DNA of 64,000 nt from Lentisphaerota bacterium (GCA_015061745.1 SUWB01000010.1:1-64000), one strand, 5' to 3'. Positions 27,879 through 37,505 are shown, numbered from the stretch's first letter. The notes: generated by a model from the letters alone, not told the origin. Numbers and translations: made by a program.

Positions 27879-29111
27879 ATGGCTACTTTCCTTCCCTTCC
27901 GCGGCATTCTGCCCCCCGTCGAACGTGCTTCCAAAGTTGCAGCAGTTCCCTACGATGTTGTCAATACTCAGGAAGCCGCAGAGCTTGCCAAAGGCAATCC
28001 CTGGTCTTTCCTCCACGTTTCCAGACCGGAAATCGACCTGGAACCCGGCATCGATCTGCACGACGACAAAGTCTATGCCCAAGCCAAGATCGCTTATGAC
28101 AAACTTTGTGCAGAAGTCCCCCTGACTCAGGATGAAAAACCCCATCTCTACATCTACCGTCTGATTATGGACGGCCGCAGCCAGACCGGTGTCATCGGTG
28201 CTGCTTCCGCCGCTGAATACAATTCCGGGATCATCAAAAAACACGAAAAAACCCGTGCCGACAAAGAAGATGACCGCACACGGCACGTTATGACTCTGCG
28301 TTCCCATACAGGTCCTGCATTTTTTACCTATCAGGATTCCGATGACATTGATGCTATCATCGCCGATGAAATGACCAAAGAACCCCTCTTTGACTTCACC
28401 GCCGTTGACGGGATCCAGCACACCTTGTGGCGTATGGATGAGAACCGCAGCCGTGAACTTTCTGTCTGGTTCCAGAAAGAGGTGAGCTGCTTCTACATCG
28501 CCGACGGACACCACCGCAGTGCCGCCGCCGCCCGGACCGCCGCTGAATGTGCCCCCGGCAACCCCAATCACACCGGAACCGAAGATTACAACTACTTCCT
28601 GGCTGTGGCTTTTCCTGCCAAACAGCTGGCGATCCTGCCCTACAACCGTGTAGTGCGCCACCTGAACAATCTCTCCCCTGCTTCATTCCTCACGATGCTG
28701 AACGAAAAATTCATCATCACCCCTGCTGAAAACGGCACCGTGGAAAAGCCCGGACGCTTCAATATGTACATTGCAGGCGAATGGTATCAGGCGATCCCCA
28801 CCTTTAATTTGAACACCCTCGGCGTCATCGAAAAACTGGATGTGAGTGTCTTGCAGAACTACGTTCTCAATCCCCTGCTGGGCATCGAAGATCCCCGTAC
28901 CTCAAAAGAGATCGACTTCATCGGCGGTATCCGGGGCACCGGAGAACTGGAACGCCTGGTGGATTCCGGTGACTATGCCATTGCATTTTCAATGTATCCC
29001 ACCACAGTTGACCAATTGATGGCAATTGCTGATGCCGGCGAAATTATGCCTCCCAAATCCACCTGGTTTGAACCCAAGCTCCGTGACGGCTTGGTCTGCC
29101 ACAATTTCTGA
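27879..29111 (+). CDS. DUF1015 family protein
   Basis: A 410-residue cytoplasmic protein. The opening FLPFRGILPPVERASKVAAVPYDVV, the NPWSFLHVSRPEID motif and FYIADGHHRSAAAARTA (an HHR motif resembling a ParB-like phosphate site) define DUF1015. Members are often near serine-synthesis or methyltransferase genes in anaerobes and are of unsettled activity. The ATG at 27879 follows AAAGGT and matches the family's N-terminus. It is followed by a PHP-domain gene after 15 bases. Confidence 0.85.
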   Translation: MATFLPFRGILPPVERASKVAAVPYDVVNTQEAAELAKGNPWSFLHVSRPEIDLEPGIDLHDDKVYAQAKIAYDKLCAEVPLTQDEKPHLYIYRLIMDGRSQTGVIGAASAAEYNSGIIKKHEKTRADKEDDRTRHVMTLRSHTGPAFFTYQDSDDIDAIIADEMTKEPLFDFTAVDGIQHTLWRMDENRSRELSVWFQKEVSCFYIADGHHRSAAAARTAAECAPGNPNHTGTEDYNYFLAVAFPAKQLAILPYNRVVRHLNNLSPASFLTMLNEKFIITPAENGTVEKPGRFNMYIAGEWYQAIPTFNLNTLGVIEKLDVSVLQNYVLNPLLGIEDPRTSKEIDFIGGIRGTGELERLVDSGDYAIAFSMYPTTVDQLMAIADAGEIMPPKSTWFEPKLRDGLVCHNF

Positions 29112-29126
29112 GGAAAAACAGTTCCT

Positions 29127-30872
29127 ATGAAAAGCTCCCTGCGTATCGGTTACTGGGAACACTGGTTCAAACTGGATTACCACATCGGAACATTTCTGAA
29201 AGAAAAGTTCAACTGCAATGTGGAAAAGGTCGATTACTCCCAAAAGAATTACTACGACACAGTTGATGTTCTTATCATCAGCCAGAGCGGTGTCAACGAC
29301 TATTTGGAAAATGACCGTGACCGGCTTCACGATTACGTTCGCAACGGCGGTATCTGCTGGATTATGCACCAGGACTGGCGGCGTTACAATCCCTGTTTCC
29401 TGCCTGAAGAAGCTGGCCGCCCCCTCCTTGTCCACCGTTATTGTGCGACGCTGGGCGGCAAACACGCCTCAATGACCTATCTCCAGCCCTGGATCGAGGA
29501 CGCAGGCAAAGGTCTTTTCGGTGTCCCAAATCAAATCACTCCTGATGAAATGGTTTACTGGGAACTGGATGCTGATTCATTTGATGCCGTTCATATGAAT
29601 GAAGCTCCCACCCGAGTCCGTACCGCTGCGACAGGTGCTTTGACAAATGTGGAAAAATGGGAGGTTTTCGGCAGCTTTATGGATGCCGGAATGCCTGAAA
29701 ACAGTGCTCTTGTAATGCAGATGAAATACGGCAAAGGACTTTTCCTCTGGAATCAGATCCTTTTCCCGGAACTGCGTCTTGACGAAAATGACCGGGTGAT
29801 GAAATTCTGGGAGCGTTACTGTGAAAACGCCCTCCATTACTTTGACAGTTTCATCAAAGGCGAAACTGTCACTGCTCCTGCTGCTCCTGCCAAAAACATT
29901 TCCGCCGGAAACAGCTGGAAAAAGACCATCACCCATCTGCACACCCTTGACTGGTATGCCGCAGACCACACCCTGGCTGATCTCAATGCCGCTATGCGTT
30001 TCCTCAAATTTGATGCTGCGGTGCTGGGATTCAAGGATGCCTTGAGCTACCACGATGCCCCGGATTACGAAAAGTATTCCGATGACAAGGTCACACTGCT
30101 GCCCGGTATGGAGTATCATCCTTTCAACTTCCAGCACCCCACCAGCCAGAATGCTTACCATATGCTGGCTCTGGGTGTCCGCAGCTGTTACAACCGCTTC
30201 ACCCGTTCCCTCTTTGATGATGCTGATGTGGACGAATATATCACCACCGCCCTTGAGCACATCAAAAAGGAAGGGGGAGCCTCCTGTGCCACTCATCCGG
30301 ATGATGAATATTGGCGTAAATATGACTTCGATGCCGTTGACATCTATGACTGGGATATTTCCCGCAGAGGACCGGAACGGATCGAAAGCAAGCCTTTCTC
30401 TGAAAACGCCGTCCAGAAGGCGTGGATGGAAGGCAGCCACATCACCCTTATGGCTTCCGTGGATATGTGGGGCGTTACCCGTTTGCGGAACAATCCCGTG
30501 TGCAACTTCATCTGCTATCAGGGGGATATCACCCGGGAAAATCTGGTCAAAGCGGTCAAAGCCGGACACGTTATGCCCGCATTCGGCATCCACAGTGCCG
30601 CCGTTACTCTGGGGGAATTCCTCCCCGGCGATACGATTCCGGTGTCTGCCCTGGCTCAGGGGATCAAGTGTTCTTTCTCCGCTCCGGAAGAACTCACTGA
30701 GCTCCGTCTCTGGGCCGGGGACAAGATCGTTCTGAGTGAAACGCTCCCTGCGGGAACAACTGCCATTGAACGGACCATTGAGGTGGCTCGGTACACAGCT
30801 GCTCCCTATCTGCATCTGGAACTCAGAGGTAAAAATGCTCATCTGATCTCCAATCCTTTCTTCCTGAGCTGA
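29127..30872 (+). CDS. PHP-domain (CehA-like) protein with N-terminal amidotransferase-like domain
   Basis: A 581-residue protein. Residues about 1-235 look like a ThuA/GATase1-like alpha/beta domain (DVLIISQSGVNDYLENDRDR, then LHDYVRNGGICWIMH). Residues about 265-480 are a PHP metallophosphoesterase-like domain with the HxH motif in THLHTLDWY, a metal Glu/His in PGMEYHPF and the His in SCATHPDDE. The C-terminal part is beta-rich. PHP proteins hydrolyse phosphate or carboxy esters; the substrate is unknown. No signal peptide. It probably shares a transcript with the DUF1015 gene. Confidence 0.78.
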   Translation: MKSSLRIGYWEHWFKLDYHIGTFLKEKFNCNVEKVDYSQKNYYDTVDVLIISQSGVNDYLENDRDRLHDYVRNGGICWIMHQDWRRYNPCFLPEEAGRPLLVHRYCATLGGKHASMTYLQPWIEDAGKGLFGVPNQITPDEMVYWELDADSFDAVHMNEAPTRVRTAATGALTNVEKWEVFGSFMDAGMPENSALVMQMKYGKGLFLWNQILFPELRLDENDRVMKFWERYCENALHYFDSFIKGETVTAPAAPAKNISAGNSWKKTITHLHTLDWYAADHTLADLNAAMRFLKFDAAVLGFKDALSYHDAPDYEKYSDDKVTLLPGMEYHPFNFQHPTSQNAYHMLALGVRSCYNRFTRSLFDDADVDEYITTALEHIKKEGGASCATHPDDEYWRKYDFDAVDIYDWDISRRGPERIESKPFSENAVQKAWMEGSHITLMASVDMWGVTRLRNNPVCNFICYQGDITRENLVKAVKAGHVMPAFGIHSAAVTLGEFLPGDTIPVSALAQGIKCSFSAPEELTELRLWAGDKIVLSETLPAGTTAIERTIEVARYTAAPYLHLELRGKNAHLISNPFFLS

Positions 30873-30891
30873 AGAATCACTACAAAAAATC

Positions 30892-30925
30892 AAGGGCCGT
30901 TGCGATATTTTCCGCAACGGCCCTT
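30892..30925. terminator. Bidirectional terminator between the PHP and CapA genes
   Basis: AAGGGCCGTTGCG and CGCAACGGCCCTT form a perfect 13-pair stem with an eight-base loop. It has T-rich flanks on the plus side and an A-rich left flank that serves the convergent CapA gene. Confidence 0.92.
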
Positions 30926-30947
30926 TTTATTGCTGTCAACTTTGTTT

Positions 30948-32156
30948 TCAGAGTTTCACAAACTCAGGATGCTGAGCCTTTTCAATAATATGGAAATTTT
31001 CCTGGGCCCGGGAAAGTTCATACCGTTCCATCAGCAGCAGGTCGTTCCTCAAAAGGTCGTAATGCGAGGCACAAGTCATCAGATTGCGCAAACCGAGATT
31101 GGCTTTGACACTTTCACGCACATCAAAGGATTCCGGTTTTTCACGGTTGAAGAAACCGTTGAAATAACCGCTTTTTGAACTCCAGGCATCAAAGATTTTC
31201 TGCAGTTCTTTTTCATCGGCAATAGGAGCATTGAGGGTGTCGATATAGGCAAAGAAAGCGGCACTTTCTTCTTCATTCATCGTCTTGAGCCCTGCTTTGT
31301 AATTGAAGTAAGGCAGGAGCTCCATTCCGTAAGCTCCGTCGGCATCAAAGAGGAACTTGGGCACATAGCCGATATACCAGCAGGGCAGCGAAGTGGGCCG
31401 GTTGGGGAAATAGAAGTTGCCGGGACTGTACACAATAGGCACACCGTTATAGATCTCGTACCCCTCAGGGCAATGGGTGTGGCAGTTGAAAACAGCATCC
31501 GCACCGCAGTCGGCAAAGAAACGGAACCAGGAACGCATCCGGGGGGTGGGGAAAGGCAGATGTTCGTGACCGCCGTGCAGGGTAACGACGACCAGATCGT
31601 TATTTTCCTTTTCAGCTTTGATCTGAGCGGCAAGTTTCACAGGATCAAGGCCGTAAGCTCCGGGAGTGTCTCCGTAAGCGATACCGAATTCATATTCAGC
31701 GGCGTTGATGAGAGACACTTTCAGACCGTTATATTCCGCGTGGACCGGCAAAGCAGCTTCAGCTTCATTCATTCCAGCTCCCACAGTACGGATATTGAGG
31801 CGGGCAAATGCTTCAAGAGAATCCTTGACGCCGGGGGCACCATAATCTCCCGTATGGTTGTTGGCAAGAAGCACAGTGTCAATATTCAGAGCTTCGGCAA
31901 AAACCGTACACTCAGGGTAACATCTGTGATTGGGACCGCTTTTATCAATGGGAGTATCCTGCCGGGTCACAGTGCACTCCCACTGGAGCACACGCATATC
32001 GGCACTGTCAAAAAAGGGTTTGACAGGAGCGGCGATCTCAGCGGCACGGGCGGTCAGGTCAGCACAATTTTCTTCACGGGGGCAGAAGTCTCCGGCAACA
32101 GCCATTGAAAAGCTCTTGCTGCCGGGAGTCCGCCATTGAAGCATACGGGTATTCAT
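30948..32156 (-). CDS. CapA family (PGA_cap) metallophosphatase-like protein
   Basis: A 402-residue protein with the CapA fold, related to calcineurin-like phosphoesterases. Motifs are VAGDFCPREENC (metal Asp), LANNHTGDYG, TLHGGHEHLP and FNCHTHCPEGYEIYNGVPIVYSPGNFYF. CapA proteins take part in poly-gamma-glutamate synthesis or in cell-surface polymer handling; many stand-alone members have unknown roles. No signal peptide or membrane helix is visible, unlike Bacillus CapA, which suggests a cytoplasmic hydrolase. A single-gene unit. Confidence 0.85.
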   Translation of the reverse strand: MNTRMLQWRTPGSKSFSMAVAGDFCPREENCADLTARAAEIAAPVKPFFDSADMRVLQWECTVTRQDTPIDKSGPNHRCYPECTVFAEALNIDTVLLANNHTGDYGAPGVKDSLEAFARLNIRTVGAGMNEAEAALPVHAEYNGLKVSLINAAEYEFGIAYGDTPGAYGLDPVKLAAQIKAEKENNDLVVVTLHGGHEHLPFPTPRMRSWFRFFADCGADAVFNCHTHCPEGYEIYNGVPIVYSPGNFYFPNRPTSLPCWYIGYVPKFLFDADGAYGMELLPYFNYKAGLKTMNEEESAAFFAYIDTLNAPIADEKELQKIFDAWSSKSGYFNGFFNREKPESFDVRESVKANLGLRNLMTCASHYDLLRNDLLLMERYELSRAQENFHIIEKAQHPEFVKL

Positions 32157-32485
32157 TTCTTTGTTTCACTTTCATTTGTTGTTTGCAATATTCTGCAATT
32201 CATTCTCTTTTTTGCAAGTTCTGTTCCCGATATGGGGGAAGTTTTCTGATTTCTCAACCTCTTTGACCGTCCTTTGTCAGAAACAGAGCTTTTTCTTAAT
32301 TTACACTGTAAAAAAGCGGATTGCAAATAGTGCTCTCTGATTTTTGAAGCAAAGAGCTGTTTTTTTCCATTATTCAACTTGAAAAACACTCTCAGACCGC
32401 TTATATTTAGACAATGAAAAGAAATTTTTTAGAAGTTCCGGATTTTCCGGTACGGGAAATTAAAATTTTTCAGGAGGTGCATTTT
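32157..32485. promoter_or_regulatory. Divergent intergenic region with two promoters (CapA and redox operon)
   Basis: Plus strand TTGAAA (32379-32384), a 17-base spacer and TATATT (32402-32407) drive the desulfoferrodoxin operon, with a leader of about 70 bases. Minus strand TTGCAA (32326-32321), a 17-base spacer and TAAATT (32303-32298) is a weaker candidate for the CapA gene. I saw no gene or RNA structure in the rest. Confidence 0.6.
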
Positions 32486-32863
32486 ATGAAAAACAATATT
32501 TCAGACATTTATCGTTGTTCTCACTGCGGTCTGACCGTTGAAGTAACCAATCCGGGGGCGGCCCCCGTTTGCTGCGGAGAAGAGATGATCCTTTGCAAAG
32601 AAAACACTTCTGACGGTGCCAAAGAGAAACACGTTCCGGTTTTGGAAGCCATCCCCGGCGGCAGCCGTGTCAAAGTAGGCAGTGTCGACCATCCGATGAC
32701 CGCTGAACACTATATCCAGTGGATCGAGATCATCAATGGAGCTTATGTCAACCGCTGCTATTTGAAACCCGGCGATGCTCCCGTGGCCGAATTCTATGTT
32801 CCCGCCGGAGAAAAACTGATTGTCCGTGCCTACTGCAATCTGCACGGTCTGTGGAAAAAATAA
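32486..32863 (+). CDS. Desulfoferrodoxin (superoxide reductase)
   Basis: Reduces superoxide to peroxide without releasing oxygen, a hallmark of anaerobes. The 125-residue product has an N-terminal desulforedoxin domain with an Fe(Cys)4 site (YRCSHC and PVCCGEE). The catalytic centre II ligands follow: KHVPVLE with the conserved Glu/Lys before His, VDHPMTAEHYIQWIE and CNLHGLW. It is therefore the two-iron class. A strong AGGAGGTG lies eight bases before the ATG at 32486. It heads an operon with FprA and rubredoxin, its likely electron donor. Confidence 0.96.
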   Translation: MKNNISDIYRCSHCGLTVEVTNPGAAPVCCGEEMILCKENTSDGAKEKHVPVLEAIPGGSRVKVGSVDHPMTAEHYIQWIEIINGAYVNRCYLKPGDAPVAEFYVPAGEKLIVRAYCNLHGLWKK

Positions 32864-32931
32864 TTCTGTAAGCGCAAGGCTCCTTTGCAAAAGGGAGCTT
32901 TGTGCTGAAACAAATTTCAAGGAAACAGTTG

Positions 32932-34134
32932 ATGAAAAAAGTCTTTAAAGCAATACAAGTTTCCGCCAATGTGTGGTGGGTGGGAGCGACTGACTGGAAT
33001 GTCAGAAACTTCCACGGTTATCTGACTGACCGGGGTTCCACCTATAATGCGTTTCTTATCATTGACGATAAAGTGACTCTGGTGGACACTGTCAAAGCCC
33101 CCTTTGCCGATGAAATGCTGGCCCGTATCGCCTCTGTGATCGAACCGGAAAAAATTGATTATATCATTTCCAATCACGCAGAACCCGATCACTCCAGTGC
33201 CCTGCCCGCAGTTGCGGCAGCTGTCAAGCCTGAAAAAATCTTCACCTCAGTTGCCGGAGCCAAAACTCTGACCGCCTACTACGGCGACCTGGGTTACACT
33301 GCCGTCAAAACCGGAGACAGCGTCGATCTCGGCAAAGGTAAATGTGCCTTTGTCGATACCAAGATGCTCCACTGGCCCGACAGTATGGTGACCTACTATG
33401 ACCGGGACAAGATCCTTTTCTCTCAGGATGCCTTTGGTATGCACCTTGCCGGAAGTTTCCTCTGGGCGGATATGTATAACAAAAGCATTCTTGAAGCTGA
33501 AGTCCGCAAATATTTTGCCAATATCCTCAATCTTTACAGCGAAAAGGTCATCGCATTGCTGGATTCCCTGCCCGGTCTCGGGCTGGATATCAGCATCATC
33601 GCCCCCGATCACGGTCCTCTGTGGCGGCAGGAGCATAACTGGATCATCGACCTTTACCGCAACTGTGCGGAACAATCCCCCCGGGCCAAAGCTCTGGTGG
33701 TCTATTCAACGATGTGGAACTCCACCAAATACTGTGCGGAAAGTTTTGCCGACGGCGTCCGTTCCAAAGGTGTCGAAGTGGAACTGGCAGATCTGAACTC
33801 CAATGACCGCAGCAATATCGCCACCAAAGCGGCCACGGCAGGAATCCTGGCTTGCGGAGCTCCCACGATGAATAATCAGGTGTTCCCGGCTATGGCAGAT
33901 ACCCTCAATTACCTTAAGGGTCTGCGGTTCAAAAACAAACTTGCTTTTGCCTTCGGTTCCTGCGGCTGGAGCGGCGAAGGGGCAAAACAGATCGCAGCTT
34001 GTTTTGATGAGATGAAACTGGAACAGCCTTTGCCTTTGAAGCAAGTCAAATATATGCCTTCTGAAAGTGATCTTCAGGAGTTTTTCGATGCAGGAGCAGC
34101 TCTTGCAGAACAACTGCTTGAAAAAATAAAATAA
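32932..34134 (+). CDS. FprA family A-type flavoprotein (oxygen/NO reductase)
   Basis: A 400-residue flavodiiron protein. The N-terminal metallo-beta-lactamase-like domain carries diiron ligands in [12 protein letters not shown], with later His and Asp in [20 protein letters not shown] and APDHGPLWR. From about residue 255 a flavodoxin domain has the FMN loop [15 protein letters not shown] and [10 protein letters not shown]. Such enzymes reduce oxygen to water or NO to nitrous oxide using rubredoxin, which is encoded just downstream. The ATG at 32932 has AAGGA upstream; an ATG at 32902 would add ten residues. Confidence 0.95.
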   Translation: MKKVFKAIQVSANVWWVGATDWNVRNFHGYLTDRGSTYNAFLIIDDKVTLVDTVKAPFADEMLARIASVIEPEKIDYIISNHAEPDHSSALPAVAAAVKPEKIFTSVAGAKTLTAYYGDLGYTAVKTGDSVDLGKGKCAFVDTKMLHWPDSMVTYYDRDKILFSQDAFGMHLAGSFLWADMYNKSILEAEVRKYFANILNLYSEKVIALLDSLPGLGLDISIIAPDHGPLWRQEHNWIIDLYRNCAEQSPRAKALVVYSTMWNSTKYCAESFADGVRSKGVEVELADLNSNDRSNIATKAATAGILACGAPTMNNQVFPAMADTLNYLKGLRFKNKLAFAFGSCGWSGEGAKQIAACFDEMKLEQPLPLKQVKYMPSESDLQEFFDAGAALAEQLLEKIK

Positions 34135-34157
34135 AAAAAAAAGAAAGGACAACAAAA

Positions 34158-34319
34158 ATGGATAAGTATGTGTGCAATATCTGCGGTTATGTTTACGATC
34201 CCGCCAAGGGTGATCCCGACAACGGTATCAACCCCGGCACTGCATTTGCCGATCTTCCCGAATCCTGGGTCTGCCCCGATTGCGGTGCAACCGTGGATGA
34301 ATTCGAGAAAGCAGAATGA
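34158..34319 (+). CDS. Rubredoxin
   Basis: A 53-residue electron carrier with one iron held by four cysteines in [16 protein letters not shown] and WVCPDCGAT, the two CxxC(G) knuckles of rubredoxin, and the family's [11 protein letters not shown] between them. GAAAGGAC lies before the ATG. It sits between the FprA gene and a lipoprotein gene, whose ATG overlaps its stop by four bases. It most likely feeds electrons to both FprA and desulfoferrodoxin. Confidence 0.97.
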   Translation: MDKYVCNICGYVYDPAKGDPDNGINPGTAFADLPESWVCPDCGATVDEFEKAE

Positions 34320-34822
34320 AAAAAACAGTAAAGCATTTCTGCCAGGCCGGTCTCGCAGCACTTCTGGTGCTCTGCCTGACCGGCTGTTACAGTCAGGCGT
34401 CCAAAAATCTTGAACGTTCCCGGCAGCTCCGGGTCGGTATGACCAAAGCTGAAGTCCTCAAGATTATGGGCGATCCTGTCAAGGAAGAATTTTCCACTCC
34501 TGACCGCTGGTACTACTTCGTCAACCCCGTCTGGGGCGACGGTCTGACCACGGAAGAAGAGTGTATGCCCCTTGTTTTTGAAAAAGGCAAACTTTCCGGT
34601 TGGGGCAACAAATACTACGCTTCACGGCGTGCTGCAAAAAAGCTGAAAACTGAAGCTGATGACCTGCTGACGTCTTCAAAAAATGAAGCCGGCACTAAAG
34701 AAATCAAAAAGGCAAAGCAACTTTCTCCCAAAACTGTGACGCCCGCCGCAACAGCTGCTCCGGGGAACAGTGCTGCTGTCAAAAAATCTGAGGAAACGAA
34801 AACAGAGGAAACGAAAAAATGA
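34316..34822 (+). CDS. BamE/SmpA-like small lipoprotein
   Basis: A 168-residue product with a lipoprotein signal peptide ending LCLTGC. A domain of about 70 residues follows with [31 protein letters not shown], the SmpA/OmlA-like pattern found in BamE. Residues about 105-168 form a Lys/Ala/Glu-rich low-complexity tail. BamE helps outer-membrane protein assembly, but other lipoproteins share this fold, so that role is only suggested. Coupled by four-base overlaps to rubredoxin upstream and dCMP deaminase downstream. Confidence 0.72.
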   Translation: MKKTVKHFCQAGLAALLVLCLTGCYSQASKNLERSRQLRVGMTKAEVLKIMGDPVKEEFSTPDRWYYFVNPVWGDGLTTEEECMPLVFEKGKLSGWGNKYYASRRAAKKLKTEADDLLTSSKNEAGTKEIKKAKQLSPKTVTPAATAAPGNSAAVKKSEETKTEETKK

Positions 34823-35286
34823 GCATTGGCAAACGTCCCGGCTGGGACCGTTACTTTATGGATATTGCCCAAGTAGCGGCCTCACGCAGCAACTGCTCCC
34901 GCCGTCAGGTGGCCGCAGTGCTGGTCAGAGATAAACGGATCATTTCAACAGGTTATAACGGTACCCCCAGAGGCGTCCGCAACTGCAGCGACGGCGGATG
35001 TCCCCGGTGCAATTCAGATGCGCCTTCCGGCTCCCATTTGACCGAGTGTCTTTGCAGCCACGCAGAAGAAAATGCCATTGTTCAGGCTGCTTACCACGGT
35101 ATTATGGTCAAAGGAGCAACTTTGTACACCACGTTCAGCCCCTGTCTGCTCTGTGCAAAAATGATCATCAATGCCGGTATCGTTGAAGTCGTGTATCACC
35201 AACGCTACTCCATTGACGCGGTTTCTATGAACCTTTTGGCTGAAGCCGGCGTCAAAGTCCGTCCGGTTTCAGAGGATGATGAATGA
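34819..35286 (+). CDS. dCMP deaminase family protein
   Basis: A 155-residue zinc deaminase converting dCMP to dUMP for thymidylate synthesis (ComEB-type). Motifs are KRPGWDRYFMDIAQVAASRS, the substrate-binding GYNGTPRGV, the zinc His and catalytic Glu in CSHAEENAI, and the zinc cysteines in SPCLLCAKMI. An additional Cys/His set (CSDGGCPRC) lies before the active site, as in zinc-rich family members. The ATG overlaps the lipoprotein stop. Confidence 0.92.
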   Translation: MSIGKRPGWDRYFMDIAQVAASRSNCSRRQVAAVLVRDKRIISTGYNGTPRGVRNCSDGGCPRCNSDAPSGSHLTECLCSHAEENAIVQAAYHGIMVKGATLYTTFSPCLLCAKMIINAGIVEVVYHQRYSIDAVSMNLLAEAGVKVRPVSEDDE

Positions 35287-35287
35287 T

Positions 35288-35773
35288 ATGAGTGGTATTG
35301 CCGAACATATCCTCTCTCTTGAAGAAGCGGTCAAATGGCGCAACAGTATGCGTGAAAAAAATCTGACTGTTGCAGTTACCAACGGATGTTTCGATCTGCT
35401 TCACAAGGGTCACGCTGTTTACCTTGATGCCGCAAGAGATGAAGCTGATGCCCTGCTGGTGCTGGTCAACTCAGATGAATCTGTCCGGGCTCTCAAAGGT
35501 CCGGAACGGCCCTTGCAGTGTGAAGATGACCGTGCTTTTTTGCTCTGCTCCCTCAAAGCCGTCGATAAAGCAGTCATTTTCAACTCTCCCCGGTGCGACA
35601 GGGAGCTGGAAGCTCTCGCTCCGGATGTCTATGTCAAAGGAGGAGACTACACTGTGGAATCCCTCGATCCCGGTGAACGCTCCGCTCTTGAAAAATCAAA
35701 CAGCAAGATCGTTTTCATCTCCTTTGTTCCCGGACATTCCAGCACCAATATCATCAGAAAGATGAAATCTTGA
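35288..35773 (+). CDS. rfaE2: D-glycero-beta-D-manno-heptose 1-phosphate adenylyltransferase
   Basis: A stand-alone nucleotidyltransferase of about 161 residues. It equals the C-terminal domain of HldE and makes ADP-heptose for lipopolysaccharide core. The cytidylyltransferase-like HxGH motif is in TNGCFDLLHKGHAVYL, with YVKGGDYTVESLDP and FVPGHSSTNIIRKM (compare GxSTT) at the C-terminus. In-frame starts at 35276 and 35279 also exist; 35288 has GAGG 12 bases upstream and gives a family-like N-terminus. Points to an LPS-bearing outer membrane. Confidence 0.9.
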   Translation: MSGIAEHILSLEEAVKWRNSMREKNLTVAVTNGCFDLLHKGHAVYLDAARDEADALLVLVNSDESVRALKGPERPLQCEDDRAFLLCSLKAVDKAVIFNSPRCDRELEALAPDVYVKGGDYTVESLDPGERSALEKSNSKIVFISFVPGHSSTNIIRKMKS

Positions 35774-36648
35774 TCGACTGGTCCGCCATTGCCTCAACAG
35801 TGCTTGACACTGTACTTAAAGCATTGATAAGCTCAGGAATCATCCTGGGCTTTTTCTGCTGTTTTCTGCTGCTGGCCTCTCTGCTGCAGCTGATTACATT
35901 GACTCTCCGGCGGAAATGGTATGAGCTGCTGGGTGAAAAGAGCTGGATATTGCTCTCAGTTCCGGGAACGATCGTCCACGAATCAGCTCACGCTCTTTTC
36001 TGCCTGATTTTCCGGCACCGCATATTGGAAATGAAACTCTTTTCTCCGGGCGAAGACGGCACTCTCGGACTGGTCGATCACAGCTGGGATGCAAAAAGTC
36101 TTTACCAGCGGACGGGAAACTTTTTTATCGGTACCGGCCCTATTATTGTCGGGGTCGCCCTGATCGTGCTTGCAACGGTCTGGCTGCTTCCGGAAGTCTG
36201 GGAAGAAGTGACTCCCCCTGAAATCTACACCCTGAGCGATATGGCAGCGGGGATCCTCGTTCTCATCTGCCGGATGCTCAGAGCTCTTTTCTCTCTGGAG
36301 TTATGGCAGAAATGGCAAACCTGGCTCTGGCTCACCATTACTCTGCTTATCGGCTCCCATATTACTTTAAGCAGGGAGGATCTGAAAAATGCCACTGTGG
36401 GGCTCTGGCTCATTCCGGTGGTGGTTTTTCTTTTCAATCTGGCACTTATCTGGTTCTACGACCCTGCGGAGCTGCTTTTCAAATACGGCAGTGCCCGGAT
36501 CGCCTGTACTATGGCAGTAATGATATTCATTGCGCTGATTCTGATTTTTTTCACTTTTCTGCTTCATTTGCCAGTATTTCAAGTGGGATCTCCGCAAAAA
36601 AATTCTGCCTCACGCAAAAAAAGCGCAGGCAGAAAACAAGCTCAGTGA
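35770..36648 (+). CDS. Polytopic membrane protein with HExxH motif (M50-like)
   Basis: A 292-residue integral membrane protein with about six helices. PGTIVHESAHALFCLIFRHRI contains HESAH inside a hydrophobic stretch, as in site-2-type (M50) zinc peptidases. A matching third ligand (NPDG-like) is not evident, so activity is uncertain. The start is a TTG that overlaps the rfaE2 stop (TTGA). It ends the redox/nucleotide/heptose operon, and its last seven bases overlap the convergent tail-gene stop. Basic Ser/Lys-rich C-terminus. Confidence 0.65.
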   Translation: MIDWSAIASTVLDTVLKALISSGIILGFFCCFLLLASLLQLITLTLRRKWYELLGEKSWILLSVPGTIVHESAHALFCLIFRHRILEMKLFSPGEDGTLGLVDHSWDAKSLYQRTGNFFIGTGPIIVGVALIVLATVWLLPEVWEEVTPPEIYTLSDMAAGILVLICRMLRALFSLELWQKWQTWLWLTITLLIGSHITLSREDLKNATVGLWLIPVVVFLFNLALIWFYDPAELLFKYGSARIACTMAVMIFIALILIFFTFLLHLPVFQVGSPQKNSASRKKSAGRKQAQ

Positions 36649-37505
36649 CTCTCTTTCTTAAGGTGTTTCACAGCTTCAGCGGCCCGTTCAGCGGCACGCC
36701 GGATCTCCTCAGGGGAATAAAGTTCCTCCGGGATCGCCGCTGCCGGAAAAGTTCTTTTTTCTCCGGCAACTTCAAGGCACCGTCTGAGCAATTCAAGGGG
36801 CAGTGATGCAGCATATTCCAATGTCCACTTGAAACGGTATGCCGCCAGAATGACCTCTCCGGTGATCGTCTGACTCCCTGCGGCTGTTGAAAAATCATTT
36901 CCAACAGCCGGAGCATATCCGTTACCGGGCAATTCTGCGACGGAATAAAAATTTCCTTCTCCCTGCAAATCATCTTTGACTTCAAGATCAACTGCTGCAA
37001 AACTGTTGGAGTTCCGGGGAGTGTTCCGGATACAGAAACTTTCTTTTTCTGTTGGCAGACCGCCCCGCCATTCCACATTCTGCGCGCCCTGTCCTTCAGG
37101 AATTTTTGCAGAGCTCCGGAAAGTAAAAGATTTGTTTTCTTCATCACTCAAGCTGAATTCACATTTTTCCGGCAGCATTTCAACATCACAGGAAACAGAA
37201 AAACTGTTTTCTTCCCGCCCCCTGCCGGGAGAAAGTGTAAAAACTCCGGCTTTGCTCTTTTGGGATAAAAGAACAAAAGCCGAAGCCAGTTTCAGGGCAT
37301 CAGCCCCGGAGATCCTTTCCAGAGCTTCCCGGTAATGTTCCGGAAAGAAATGACGGAAAAGTCCGATGATCTTTTCCCGGGCGGAAACGGAGGGCATTTC
37401 AATGATTTTTCTGCACACAGTTTCCACGGCGTGCCAATCTGCCGTTCCGGGCAGAGAAAGATCAATATGCTCTCCTCTGCCGCTGATGACCGTCATCTGT
37501 TCCAT
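36642..37505 (-). CDS. Hypothetical protein after a phage tail-tube-like gene
   Basis: A 287-residue soluble protein without recognised domain. The N-terminal third is helical (ERISGADALKLASAFVLLSQ), the middle is polar and beta-like, and the C-terminus is a charged helix rich in Ala/Glu (EEIRRAAERAAEAVKHLKK). It starts three bases after the tail-tube-like gene. In tailed phages that position usually holds a tail assembly chaperone, so that role is possible but rests on position alone. No tape-measure gene follows; the next gene is convergent. Confidence 0.45.
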   Translation of the reverse strand: MEQMTVISGRGEHIDLSLPGTADWHAVETVCRKIIEMPSVSAREKIIGLFRHFFPEHYREALERISGADALKLASAFVLLSQKSKAGVFTLSPGRGREENSFSVSCDVEMLPEKCEFSLSDEENKSFTFRSSAKIPEGQGAQNVEWRGGLPTEKESFCIRNTPRNSNSFAAVDLEVKDDLQGEGNFYSVAELPGNGYAPAVGNDFSTAAGSQTITGEVILAAYRFKWTLEYAASLPLELLRRCLEVAGEKRTFPAAAIPEELYSPEEIRRAAERAAEAVKHLKKESH

